A stretch of 64,000 nt of DNA, from assembly GCA_022059125.1 (NCBI GenBank), contig JAEUWY010000002.1, positions 186,001-250,000 on the forward strand, in the 5' to 3' direction. The position numbers and the translations under genes were made by a program. The DNA comes from Corynespora cassiicola. Its lineage: Eukaryota; Ascomycota; Dothideomycetes; Pleosporales; Corynesporascaceae. The notes beneath the pieces were generated by a model that worked only from the letters and a program-made list of their open reading frames with translations, ran no database searches and was not told the origin of the DNA. Below are positions 35,238 to 46,112 of this stretch, piece by piece (within the stretch, counting starts at the first letter, position 1; every line of letters starts with the position of its first letter).

Positions 35238-36293
35238 CAAAAAGAAAAGAAAAACTGGACAAGGAGTGATCCAAAAATGAACAAGAAAGAAAAAAAGAAA
35301 GAAAAATACAAAAAAAACAGAAAAAATCAAAATAAAAAAAAAGGAGACATGTCATGGCTGCTGGATCGTGAAAAGGGAATAGAGGCCTGGTGAGCTGTCA
35401 AAGGACTCTTGGCGGTCTAAGTTGATGTGCTCCCTGCTTCTTTTCTTATTCACTGAGCCGCTTACTTTCGCTCGCCGTGGCGGTCTATGAGCTCACGAGT
35501 CTACTTTTGTCATGATTTATGATGTTACGGCTGATGAAAAGTTCTTTGGGTAACTATACCTAGATAATCATGAAGCTTGTCGTTGGCTCGAGCGCCTAAG
35601 TAGTATGTCTCTTGGAGACTCCATCGTTGATATAGACAGAATTTGTACATAGACCCATATGTGGACAATCATTCTGTTTTTCATAATAAAAATTGTATTT
35701 AATTGAATTGCACAACATATTATCCAGGTGGGTAGAGGTTGGATAAAATGGTTAACAAGCTCGCAAAATGGGATTTTCCTTTCCACCGCTTAGCCTAGGG
35801 GATTCTTGTTCGTAGATATACCACACCATGTCACTAACTTAATGATGTATTCCTACAGGTCTAGATGAGCTCGGGATTAAAACCTTTTGTTCGGGTAATC
35901 TCCGCAGCGGCGTTGATATCTATGTCCATCCCCCTGGCTAATTCCCGTTCTAGTAAGTTAGCCCGCCTCAAGGCGCTATACTCCCACAAAACATTAACAT
36001 TTTATACTTTACTAGATGAAATACCAACATCAAACTGAATCTTAGACTGTTCTGGATTTAATGTCCGGCATGCATTCATGTATTTTGATTTCAAGCGCAA
36101 CGTCTCCGGATCCGGCATGCTTCCCATCCAGAGAATAGAGACTCATGGAGAGCACAAATAGAGTACAGTGCGTTCGTGTGCTTAGTATAAATAGCACCTG
36201 TTCAAGAAAAAAAATGCACGCCTCTCTCCAAAACTTCGCATTCTATGAAACATCCTGACGTTGCTTGACGCCCACATCACCACTGAACACGGG
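35238..36293. other. intergenic, 1.06 kb
   Basis: Begins with a very A-rich stretch (about 35,238-35,345). Several TATA-like and GCATGC strings upstream of the LPMO. No gene seen. Confidence 0.5.
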
Positions 36294-37212
36294 ATGAAGT
36301 ATCTGGTAGCTGTCTCGGCTGTGTTGCCAATTGCTCAAAGCCATTGTGAGCTTTATCTCGTTGCAGTGCTCTGAATGGAATCCAAATATAGCCTCTTTCC
36401 GCAGCTAACAATCAATCCAAGACAACTTCTTCTCCCTTACATACAATGGCATCCAGCACGACAAATGGGAGAACGTCCGACAAGTGAACCACGACGGCAT
36501 CGCCTTCCCGGAGCTCGACGTCTACGGGCCCAACATGACCTGCAACCGGCCCGAGCTGGGAACTCCTCCACCGAACACCCTGAACGTGACAGCTGGCTCC
36601 GAGCTCAGTCTGCCTCCCCGCCACACAGTTTCCCACAAACGTCCCGTCGGCTAACAGAGCACCAGTCTTCAACAGCCACGCCATCTTCCACCCCGGACCC
36701 CTCTCCTTCTACATGGCCAAAGTTCCAAAAGACATACGCATAGAAGACTTTGACGCAAAAGGCGCAGTCTTTTTCAAGATCTCCAGTGACTCGCCCTCGA
36801 TCGTGGACTCGCGCCTCCGCTGGCCGAACCAAGGTGTGCAACCCTCATCCCTCACATCCCCCCCACCCCCAGCGCACACTCCACCCAGAAACCTAACCCT
36901 CGCATCTCCTCCACAACAGACAAAACGGAGCACAGCGTCGCGATCCCGGCCTGCATCGCAGACGGCGACTACCTGCTGCGCGTCGAGCACATTGCCCTGC
37001 ACGAAGCGCGCGCGGTCCGAGGCGCGCAGTTCTACATGTCGTGCGCGCACGTCCGGGTCCGAGGGGGTAGTGGCGCGTTCGAGCCGGGGACTACGTCGCT
37101 GGTGGCGTTTCCCGGGTCGTTCGAGGCGACGGATCCGGGGATCTTGGTGTATATTTGGTATCCTGTTCCTGCGGATTATGTGGCGCCGGGTGGACCAGCG
37201 TTGGTTTGTTAG
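36294..37212 (+). CDS. AA9 lytic polysaccharide monooxygenase (formerly GH61)
   Basis: Secreted copper enzyme that oxidatively cleaves cellulose or related glucans. 232 residues from four exons: 36294-36345, 36422-36607, 36666-36833 and 36920-37212; introns of 76, 58 and 86 bp, the first two with CTAAC branch sites. Signal peptide MKYLVAVSAVLPIAQS ends just before His17, which becomes the N-terminal copper-binding histidine. The second histidine is His88 in HPGPLSFYMAKV, and the axial tyrosine is Tyr174 in GAQFYMSC, with His163 and Gln172 completing the secondary sphere. Single domain, no carbohydrate-binding module. The middle donor (GTCTGC) is weak, but the phase and the conserved IFNSHAIFHPGPL reading support it. 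No single ORF spans the gene, so automated callers could miss it. Confidence 0.9.
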
Positions 37213-38662
37213 CGGTGAAGGGCTAAGGGGGTATCGAGGATGGAGGAGTGGGTTGTCGATGTGATATGGGTTTTATTAGATTGGATGGTTCTATGTGAGC
37301 GTGAAAGGGTTCAACACAGCAGAGAAGTTTGCAGCTGCGCGATTCATGGGTGTGAGGGCTCATTTTTAGTGAACAGACCCACAGTAGAGCGTAGACTCAG
37401 TCCAAGACCTGATGATTTGTGATGAATATGGAAGTCTGGGACGGAAGATGTGAAGAAAGTATGATGGCGCCCTCGACAAGCGCACCGAATCACAACGGTA
37501 AACATAGGAGGTGGGCAGCTTCCCTGGCAAGGAGAGAACAAATACAGGTTTGGAATAGACTTGACTTCCGTTTTCGCAGAATGAGGCTGCATTGTCAGAC
37601 GTACGAGACTTGGCCACGCGGGGTAGAGGTTAGGCTCATGGTAGTTACTGAGACGGACGCACGAAATGCCTCATATTGTGACAATTCGAGCGACATACGA
37701 GTAGGGCGCTCTGCCTTGTGAAAGCGACTATGAGCAGATGCTGAACTCTACCTCATTTGAACTAGAGCCAACATACTGTAATTTTCATCTTGTCATGATT
37801 GCTTTGCGCGACTATATGTTGGAGGACCATAAGGGCGTCCAAGACGATAGAATTGAGCAAATGACCCATTTTGTGCCCCTCGGGGGCGCCGCTAGCCATT
37901 TCTTTTGCTTATATTGGAGTCATGCGGACTACTACAATAGGTTGGCTTGTGGCTTACATCCTGCTAGTTCCCAACTTCGGAACAACCGTTCGCAGCCGGT
38001 CAGCCCCATCATCGGTATTTTCGCTGACCAATTCAAGACAGAGGACCTCTCTCAACAGGCAGGCAACCATCAAATAGGGCGTTGGGCGTGCGTGTTGCCT
38101 TCAAATTCTTCACAGGGCAACGTCGAGCCGTGTCGCGAAGGAATCGAAGGGCGCGCGCATCGGAAAACGATGACCGAAAGCTAAGCGAGGGCTGGTTTCT
38201 ACAGTCCTCCAGTTTGGATGTCTACCGCGCGTGGACACAGCCTTTCCGAATCGGGAGAGTTGATTGTGGAGTCAATAGAACCTTGAGTGGCTAGTATTAA
38301 AAAGGGCTAGACATCTGGGTCGGGGGGAGGACTGTGTGGCAAGGGCAAGGGCGAGGGCGAGGGCGAGGGCATAACGAGTCTGCTGCCTCGTCATAACCGC
38401 CATCTGCCTTGGGAGTCATGAATGAGGCTCTGCTAGCGCAGTATTTAACGGCCACGAGTTGCGATCTACAGAGTCTGTGCAAACTTGTCCGCCTCACGCA
38501 TTCTATCCCCGTAATCCTGCCTCATATTGGCTTTTGCCACTCTAACCAGTGAGTCCAAATGTCATTTCCGTTGTATTTTTCTGACTAAATTTAGTAAAAT
38601 ATTAGTCGTAGCCTTACATAGCCAAAAGCAGACCATTCTACTCGTTGGAATCATTAGACGCC
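37213..38662. other. intergenic, 1.45 kb
   Basis: No supported gene; ORFs up to about 150 codons show no coding bias. A GGGCRA-type hexamer run (GGGCAA/GGGCGA) lies at about 38,339-38,370. Confidence 0.5.
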
Positions 38663-39874
38663 ATGTACAACATGAACAAAAACCAATGGGTCTCGGGAAA
38701 TCTAGTTTCTGTACGCTTCGCATCCAAATTGGAGCCTTTGATTGAGGCCATGTACACCATTTCGGGTCGCCGAACACTCACCTCAGAAGAGAGATTATAC
38801 TTTCAAGGACTATTAAGAACGATTGGAGGGGAGCGAGTGGGGCCAGCAGTATCCTACGACGAATTCAAGAAGCACGTGTTGCAATCTGTAGAAGCGAAAC
38901 ATATGTTGGACCACATGTCGATCCCGAATGAAGTCAATTTTCTCACCAGTGGTTCGGTCTTATCGTTTCCGTCATCGCTTCAAGTTGCGATTAATCAGCC
39001 TTTACCAGAATTGTTGCCGGATCAAACGGTCCCACCCCTTTCTCATGATAATGTCCAGAACCGCGCACTCCAAAATCCTGTCAGACCTGCTTTTTTCATG
39101 CCAGAGAATATTGGAGATGAACAATTGAAGCCATCAACACTATTGGGTGTAGCTGCTGATCCTCAGCTTTGCACCCCAGCTTTACGCTCTCTGATCGACA
39201 GTTTGATCACATCTAGTATGAAAAGCAAATGCAGGAATAGGAATTTGGAGAATGAAGGTGCTGGGACCTATCAATGCACCATCACGGCTGGATGCAAACG
39301 CAGGTTTAAATCACTGAACGATTGGAAACGTCACGAAGCAAATAATTACACACAAGACTTGTGGTTCTGCACTGAATGTGGAGATCCCGCGGATCCTTGC
39401 AAGAACAGCTTGTTCTGCCGAAAAGATAAACTGCAAAGTCATCTCAGGAAGAAACACCCCAACACCGATCAAACTGCTCTTGGACGATTTAGGATACGAA
39501 ACACGAACTATCCACGATGCGGCTTCTGTAATCGGGCGGAATTTTGCGACTGGAATGCAAGGTACAAACACATCGCTCAACACTTCGAACAAAATCAGAC
39601 TGTGGAATGTGATTGGAAATTTCACGCGGAGGAAACGAACAAGCTGAACCGGATTCAGGAGATGCCTGTGGAAAATGCATATCAAATAAGAGATGGAATG
39701 GACCTTGGCTTTTTCGAGACCTTGGATGCTTACAGAAAATTTGGTTTTACGATTTACCTTCTCGCTTTTGCTGTGATGGCTCGCAATCGCATGCAGCACT
39801 CGAAAAAACGCCAGCGCTCAGAACCTCAGGTCGACGACCCGTTTTCGCGTTTCAAGCGCATACGCCGATTGTGA
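38663..39874 (+). CDS. C2H2-type zinc-finger protein B, paralogue of A
   Basis: 403 residues, single exon, start MYNMNKNQW. The finger block lies in the second half: YQCTITAGCKRRFKSLNDWKRH, WFCTECGD with HLRKKH, and CGFCNRAEFCDWNARYKHIAQH. Its order and spacing match gene A at 32988, and the N-terminal EPLIEAMY domain also matches. It lacks A's acidic run and long C-terminus; instead a hydrophobic stretch (FTIYLLAFAVMARN) is followed by a nuclear-localisation-like KKRQR and RFKRIRR. Likely a nuclear regulator derived from a local duplication with A. Targets unknown. Confidence 0.83.
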   Translation: MYNMNKNQWVSGNLVSVRFASKLEPLIEAMYTISGRRTLTSEERLYFQGLLRTIGGERVGPAVSYDEFKKHVLQSVEAKHMLDHMSIPNEVNFLTSGSVLSFPSSLQVAINQPLPELLPDQTVPPLSHDNVQNRALQNPVRPAFFMPENIGDEQLKPSTLLGVAADPQLCTPALRSLIDSLITSSMKSKCRNRNLENEGAGTYQCTITAGCKRRFKSLNDWKRHEANNYTQDLWFCTECGDPADPCKNSLFCRKDKLQSHLRKKHPNTDQTALGRFRIRNTNYPRCGFCNRAEFCDWNARYKHIAQHFEQNQTVECDWKFHAEETNKLNRIQEMPVENAYQIRDGMDLGFFETLDAYRKFGFTIYLLAFAVMARNRMQHSKKRQRSEPQVDDPFSRFKRIRRL

Positions 39875-41067
39875 TTCTCAGTTAGTGGGTAAAATACGCC
39901 GGATCTTGCTTTATCGGAGTTTTGGACGATTTAGAATTGGATATCTCTGGACCTATTTGGACCTCCTTGGATAATACTTGGATTTGAACTTTTTGGATGG
40001 ATCTGGACTGGACTTCCCACTCCTGGTATGGTTGACTGGGGCACTTTCTCCCTTACAAGGACTCATGGACTTGGAACGAAACTGGACTGCAGCCTAATTT
40101 ACTGGAAACTTGAATTTTGGACACACCAGGATGTATTGGTTAACGGACGTCTTCCCATGACTCCTTTCCCGGGGAACTCCCATGGTTTCCTGGACAGACA
40201 CTGCAAAAGGAATCTTCCACGTTGTGTTGCAGGTAAACAATATTGGATTTGACTTTCACAGCGGAGGATTTTCAACTTTTTTCGTTAAAATGTGGGTATG
40301 GCCTTGCCGGTCCCCAACGTCTTTCTTTTGTTTGTGTGGATGTTGAAGGGGCAGTAGCGAATAACGTTTTCTCTATTTCTAACATCACGACGTTTATGAA
40401 GTTTAAAAACTCTTGAGATTGATGAGGTTAACTTTGTGAGGGCTAATCACTAATACTAACATACTGACATCTAATCTAGCCGGATTCTCTAACTATAGAT
40501 AGCGTTGAGCTCAGAAAGTACTCGGGGATTTTCCATTTAAGGATATGCTAACAGTCTAAGACTTGCTCAAGATGACTATCATCCGGAAATATCATGTCAA
40601 CATTCTTTCCTGGCTCAGATGTCGAGTACTTTTTCCTTTTCCGAAAAAAACTGCTGAATGCTCTGTCGTCTCTGCAATCAATTCTCCCGATTCGAAAAGG
40701 CCGTATTACGCTACACATCTCCACCGGGGGAAAGATCGCACTAGTTTGCAGAAATTATGACGGTCGCTCTGATGCCCCATATGACTCCCTAACTTTTGGA
40801 TCCAATACACTAACTATCCACTGGGTCGGATACTTGATAATGCATGTGATGCGTTTGCCAGAATCGGACTAGCGAACACCGGGACGAAGACCGATAGTGC
40901 CTCATGTACCCCTCTAACCGCTTTGAGTAAAGACTAGACGAAACAATCCCCCAGGGCTACTAACGTAGGCGTTCGGATGCAGTATAAATATTTGACGAAG
41001 GACCTCAAATTATTGCCTCTAACCCTCCCTTGTTTTATTCAGCAGCTGTATCAAGTCACGAACTACA
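39875..41067. other. intergenic, 1.2 kb, with phased TGGA repeats
   Basis: The first part carries the 10-bp-spaced TGGA tract. An ORF at 40594-40872 (92 codons) has no recognisable family and is left uncalled. Confidence 0.5.
39923..40011 (+). repeat. degenerate decamer repeat, TTGGA every ~10 bp
   Basis: TGGA occurs at 39923, 39938, 39948, 39958, 39968, 39979, 39994, 39998, 40003 and 40008; five successive copies are spaced 10, 10, 10 and 11 bp. It lies just downstream of the zinc-finger gene B stop. Confidence 0.65.
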
Positions 41068-42303
41068 ATGACCCCAAAAATCACTCTTCACAACCGCACT
41101 TACAACCTGCCCACGACCCCCGTCGTAGTAATCTGCGTAGATGGCTTCGACCCAACATACCTCGACCACGGAATCGCATCTGGAACCACTCCCAATCTCG
41201 CCTCCATGGTACAAAACGGGTTCCACACCACCGCCCACTCCTGCATGCCGTCCTTCACAAACCCAAACAACGTCTCCATCATCACCGGCGTCCCACCCGC
41301 CATCCACGGTATAGCAGGAAACTTCTTCCTCGATGCCGAGACGGGCGAAGAGAAGATGGTGCTCGACGATAGCCTCCTCCGCGGAGACACACTGCTGCAG
41401 CTCCTAAGCAACGCCGGGATCAAGGTCGCGGCGGTGACGGCCAAGGACAAGCTCCGCCGCATCCTCTCCCACGGTCTCGACCCAAGCAACTCGATTTCCT
41501 TCTCAGCTGAGTACGCGGGTACCGCCACGCTAGCGGAGAACGGAATCGAGGGTGTTGAGGGGTGGATTGGGAGGAAGGCGCCGCCGCAGTACTCGGGGGA
41601 TTTGTCCATCTTCGTGCTCGATGCTGGGGTTAGGCTCTTGGAAGAGAAGAGGGCACAGGTTCTGTACCTTACGTTGAGCGACTACGTGCAGCACAAGCAT
41701 GCGCCGGGGGAGCCGGAGGCGGACGCATTTTTTAAAGAGTTGGATGAAAGAGTAGGCAAGTTGATGGGGCTGGGTGCTACTGTGGCAATCACCGGGGACC
41801 ATGGCATGTCGAACAAGTGTGTCGGTAATGAACCCAACGTGCTATTTTTGGAGGATGTTTTGAGGAAAGAGTTCGGAGAAGAAGCGGGCATAAGAGTAGT
41901 GTGTCCAATTACCGACCCTTTTGTCAGACATCACGGTGCTTTGGGGTCGTTTGTAAGGGTTCATGTCAAGGAAAAAGAGAGGGTGAAAGAAATGATCGAG
42001 CTCGTCAAGCCATTAGACCAGGTTGAAGTCGTCCTCGATGGAGAGAGTGCGGCAGGGAGATATGACATGCCAAGAGACAGGGAGGGCGACATTGTTGTCA
42101 TTGCAAAAAAGAATGCAGTAGTTGGGGGCTGCGAGAAGGAGCACGATCTTTCAAACATTTGGGATCATAATCTAAGATCGCATGGAGGGCTATCAGAGCA
42201 AGAGGTCCCGTTACTGCTCTCAAAGCCCGTCAAGGAGGTTCAGGTGGCGATGAAGATGGGATGGAGGAACTATGATATCTTTGACCTAGCGCTAAATTGG
42301 TGA
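41068..42303 (+). CDS. phnA: phosphonoacetate hydrolase (PhnA-type C-P bond hydrolase)
   Basis: 411 residues, intronless, alkaline-phosphatase superfamily. PhnA hydrolyses phosphonoacetate to acetate and phosphate, freeing phosphorus from a C-P bond; it is best known from bacteria, where it ends the 2-aminoethylphosphonate route. The expected two-zinc ligands and nucleophile are visible: Asp25 in ICVDGFD, Thr64 in PSFTNPNN, Asp205 and His209 in SDYVQHKH, Asp244-His245 in GDHGMSNK, and His372 in LRSHGG. Length equals that of bacterial enzymes. There is no signal peptide, so it is likely cytosolic. It is convergent with a Zn2Cys6 regulator whose stop is 42 bp away. No transaminase (PhnW) or dehydrogenase (PhnY) gene is in the window. 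Confidence 0.92.
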   Translation: MTPKITLHNRTYNLPTTPVVVICVDGFDPTYLDHGIASGTTPNLASMVQNGFHTTAHSCMPSFTNPNNVSIITGVPPAIHGIAGNFFLDAETGEEKMVLDDSLLRGDTLLQLLSNAGIKVAAVTAKDKLRRILSHGLDPSNSISFSAEYAGTATLAENGIEGVEGWIGRKAPPQYSGDLSIFVLDAGVRLLEEKRAQVLYLTLSDYVQHKHAPGEPEADAFFKELDERVGKLMGLGATVAITGDHGMSNKCVGNEPNVLFLEDVLRKEFGEEAGIRVVCPITDPFVRHHGALGSFVRVHVKEKERVKEMIELVKPLDQVEVVLDGESAAGRYDMPRDREGDIVVIAKKNAVVGGCEKEHDLSNIWDHNLRSHGGLSEQEVPLLLSKPVKEVQVAMKMGWRNYDIFDLALNW

Positions 42304-42345
42304 GTGACAAGAGATTTTTTACATAAATAAAGCTCTTATCCTTTT

Positions 42346-44337
42346 TTATGCCCAATTCCGCAGTGCATAATCCCCAGCTGAGAAACTACCGCCACTAAAC
42401 ATGTCCTGGCCTGTAAGAAAATCGTACTCGCTCATGAATTGCGGATCGAGAAATCCATCCATCCAATCAACGCTGCTGTCGAGCATATCGGGCTGTGGTA
42501 TAAGAGGCCCTATAATTTGCTGTGGTTGATCCACTATCGGAGTGGTTTGCTGCTCAATTTCGGGCCAACGCTGGAAAAGGCCATCAATACCTTTGGTCAA
42601 GCTCACCAACAGGTGTCGTTGATGCATGGGTGCTGTAACTCGCTTCAGAACTTCTAGCAGTTCGCTTACTTCGCGTTTCACCTCTACATGATCAAATCGG
42701 ACGAGTTGTGGCGCTTTGTTCGATATCTTGAAAAGAAAGACGACAGCGAAGGCAATCATTACGTGGAAGTAGGTTGGTATCCCATTCAGAAACGATTGAA
42801 GCTCGGTGTCTGATATGACTTCTCGGACTATGGCCAATGCTGAAGAGACTGCGAAATTAGTGGCGTAATTGAGCTCCAATGCCATTTCTTCCGATAGAGC
42901 ATTCAAAGGCGAAGAAGACCCGCGAAAGGCGTGGGAGTAAAGGTAAAGATTGACAAACTTGCACTGCAGAGCGGCACACTTTGCAGGATAATTTCCGACT
43001 CGTGCATTTACAGCAAACTTAGTCGCCCATTCCATGAGGAGATCGTTTAGAGATTGACTGAAGCCTCGTAAGAGTGGAATTTCTGCCTCTGATAGAGGCT
43101 TATCCACATTGACGCCAAAAGTATCGTAAATGCTCGTACAAAGACTCCATCGGAGAGTCTGACTTGCAAGTCTGCGGTCTTCTTCAGTGATATATTGACA
43201 TTTCATGAAGTCCCTGATGTTCCGGATGGCTTCGCAGTCCCTAGTCATAGGAGGCCTGCCGTAAGCGATCGAAAAATGGTGATCGCATACATAGACCAGA
43301 TAGTAAAGGCGCGTGCGCAGGTAGTGGCCTCGATCGCCATTCAAAGCCTTGTGGAAACTCTTGTGCAGTTGAAGCTCCGTGGCTATACGGACTGCGGCGC
43401 CTACTAATGTCCACGAGATATCGCTAAGCCAGAACGCCCCTATACAGAGTGCTTTGACGTCGTGTATGGTATTTCTTTTCGAGAAAGTTTGCTTTGCGCT
43501 TAACGAGAGAAAATCGTCATAGCATGAGTCAAAATCATCTGAAGCGAGATGAAGTGCCCCGATCATGCATATAGCAGCTGTGAGAAGTGGTGAAGCCTCT
43601 CGAACACCTTCAAAGGTGATGCTGTCGCCGAGGATTTGGTACTCAAAATGGTCGAGGCGGTTTTGATAATGGACAAAGAACTCCCGAGCCTTGTCAACTG
43701 TAATTATACCACGAGCTATGAGATCTTCCTCTCTTCGGGGTTTAGGTGTGATTGGCTGAGAGATGTAGGAGCCAGGTGGTGCCTCGGGCCCTGCGTCAGG
43801 GTCCATAACTATGTCCCAATGGTTTTGTGGCGGATCATGATTAGCGCGTGGTAACCCCTGTTGTACATCATCGGTAGGTATTCCGTCTGCAGTAGAAACA
43901 TCTTCTGCCGCTCGGAGTTGGTCTGTCAACCCGGGGATCTGCACATGTTCTGCCACCATAGCAAGCGCAGTTTCCAATTTTTGGACTTTGGATTCTAGCG
44001 TATGTTTCCACCTGATACATTGTGAGATGTGAAACCACTTTTCTTCGTTGGAACTCACAAAGCATCGCCCTCCAAAAGCATCTGGAGACTGCGGTTGACG
44101 GTGCATGACAGGCCTCGTTTCTTGCACCGAACACACGGAGGCTGGGAGTCGCGCATGTGACATTTGATCTGAACATTATTATCAATTCCAACATGCCAAG
44201 CCAGGCCCAGGACTGACTTTTTGCTTGCGACATGCAACGCACGCCGTAATCTTTCGACTGATGTCAGGGGGCTTTGGGTCGCCGAACGCGTCCCGAAGTG
44301 CACGGACGGGTGAGGAAGGATGTGCGGAGTCAGGCAT
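42346..44337 (-). CDS. Zn2Cys6 transcription factor 1
   Basis: Fungal-specific regulator, 631 residues. Exons: 44337-44218, 44168-44059 and 44011-42346; introns of 49 and 47 bp. The first intron splits the zinc cluster: CVACRKQK joins IKCHMRDSQPPCVRCKKRGLSC, giving C-x2-C-x6-C-x8-C-x2-C-x6-C. A coiled coil follows (WKHTLESKVQKLETAL). The middle-homology domain typical of fungal factors spans roughly residues 160-480, with DISWTLVGAAVRIATELQLH and RTRLYYLVYVCDHHFSIAYGRP. The tail is rich in Asp, Gln and Met. An ATG 26 codons upstream is also open. The close convergent position next to phnA suggests, without proof, that it may control phosphonate use. Confidence 0.9.
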
Positions 44338-44951
44338 GGCTTCGCGCAAGATCCAGAAGTGAATGAGGGGTGTCCAGAAACCGCGGTACTCTTCCGAACA
44401 CGACAAACTTGACAAGAAAAGCGGAATGAGTCAGGAAACCCATCATGCAAGGCGGCGTGTGAAGGGTCGAGGTGATGATGGAAGAATCGGACTTCGTCCC
44501 GACTGTACTAATTTAGAAGCCTCGGCTGCGGAACCATTCAGAGACTGTTTGGAGTCCATGGAACGACAAGCCCAACCTCACCCTACCCTCATACAAGTTC
44601 TTGCCCTTGCCTACGAAAAAAAGCTGCCCAGCAGAATGAGGGTTTTGACGGGAAATCGCTGGGCCAAAATAAGAACCCCGTTATTGACTATGTGTGTTGA
44701 AGGCTCCGTATCGAGTTAGCACGAGGCCAATCTCAACTGGCCAACACACGGAAAATTATTCGTTACCATCAGCATTCCAACGTTGGTACTGACAAAGCAA
44801 CTCTCAGGTTTGGCCCTGATTCTGCCCAGCACCCAACAAAGCGTCATACATAAGTATGTCGCTGTCCCCTGACTTCTGCATCGTCAAATCTGATTGCCAA
44901 GCAAACTTACCAACCAGCTTGCCTCTTTCGCCACCTTGCCCATAACCCGGC
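44338..44951. promoter_or_regulatory. divergent intergenic region, TF1 / phosphoesterase
   Basis: 614 bp between two outward-facing starts. No gene; no strong motif noticed. Confidence 0.5.
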
Positions 44952-45962
44952 ATGTCGCTCTTCACTCCTCAATTCCAGATAATCTCAGATCTCCATCTGG
45001 AAACCCCGGTTGTTAGACCTCAATACTCAACCTTCAAGCTCCAGATCCAAGCGAACAATCTTTGCTTGCTGGGGGATATCGGTCTGGTGAAAGATGCTGG
45101 ATTCTTCCACTTTCTTAGAAGGCTTCTAGAAGAGGGCCGTGGCTACCGAATTTTCTATGTAATCGGTAATCATGAATCATATCAAATGGCTTTCGAAGAT
45201 GCCGTCAATAAGCTTCGCTCTTTCGAAAAGGAAGCAGAACGCGACTACGGCGGTCGCTTTATTCTACTTCATCGCAGCAGGTACGACATCGACAAGCGTA
45301 TTACCGTCTTGGGTTGCACACTTTGGACCGCGATAGATTCGTCCCAAGCTAGTGAGGTTGCTTCTCGCTTAACCGACTTCAATGAACACCGAGGTATTCA
45401 CGGATGGTCCCTGAGTGACCATTTGGAAGAACACCAAAAGGATCTGTCTTGGCTCAATGACCAGGTTATAGAAGTTCGAAGGACTGAGCCTCAACGAGAG
45501 ATTGTTATTCTGACTCATCATTGTCCCACAATACAGGAAAAGGCGATTGATCCAACACATCGTGGAAGTCCGGTATCGAGTGGGTTCACCTCTGATCTGT
45601 CTAACGAGGTTTGCTGGATTGCACCAGAAGTTAAAGTTTGGGCTTTTGGGCACACGCACTACGACTGCGCCTTCCATGATCAGCAGACAGGAAAATTAGT
45701 GTTAGCTCATCAAAAGGGATATTCTCAAATCGGAAAAATGAAAAAGGCAACGTGCGGCGTGGTGGTTGAGCCAGCAGGTGAATTGTGGAAATTGGTCGAT
45801 ACGAAGGCAACCACCAGGCCACTATCAGACATAAGAGAGACCACAGACGATATGAAACAAGGCGTCCCACAGCAAGTTGTTTTGGAGTCTTCAGGTGGTA
45901 AAAGCCCAAAAACATCCCTCCTGAGCAGGGCAGGGGCCAAATTCTTCAAAGCTTTCCGATAG
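44952..45962 (+). CDS. calcineurin-like metallophosphoesterase
   Basis: 336 residues, single exon. Two-metal phosphoesterase motifs in order: ISDLHLE near residue 11, LLGDIG near 39, GNHESY near 72, ILTHHCP near 188 and GHTHYD near 233. These are the metal-binding residues of the Ser/Thr phosphatase-like superfamily; the small single-domain form resembles bacterial YkuE-like and fungal cytosolic members. No signal peptide. The C-terminal 70 residues are polar and end with a basic stretch (RAGAKFFKAFR). Substrate not predictable. Confidence 0.88.
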   Translation: MSLFTPQFQIISDLHLETPVVRPQYSTFKLQIQANNLCLLGDIGLVKDAGFFHFLRRLLEEGRGYRIFYVIGNHESYQMAFEDAVNKLRSFEKEAERDYGGRFILLHRSRYDIDKRITVLGCTLWTAIDSSQASEVASRLTDFNEHRGIHGWSLSDHLEEHQKDLSWLNDQVIEVRRTEPQREIVILTHHCPTIQEKAIDPTHRGSPVSSGFTSDLSNEVCWIAPEVKVWAFGHTHYDCAFHDQQTGKLVLAHQKGYSQIGKMKKATCGVVVEPAGELWKLVDTKATTRPLSDIRETTDDMKQGVPQQVVLESSGGKSPKTSLLSRAGAKFFKAFR

Positions 45963-46112
45963 GCTATATTCGAAAAAACTACTCTTGAATCAGTTTTTTC
46001 TATAAACGAATGAATGATATTTCTAAAAAGTAATTAAATCTCTATGAAACCTGATTATAAGAATACACTGTCAGAATCTCCGCTAAGTATGTTAGATAAA
46101 CATCTGGGCAGG

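Noticed and set aside
40594..40872. 92-codon ORF between zinc-finger gene B and phnA
   Set aside because: No recognisable domain, no homology by eye with neighbours and no splice partners.
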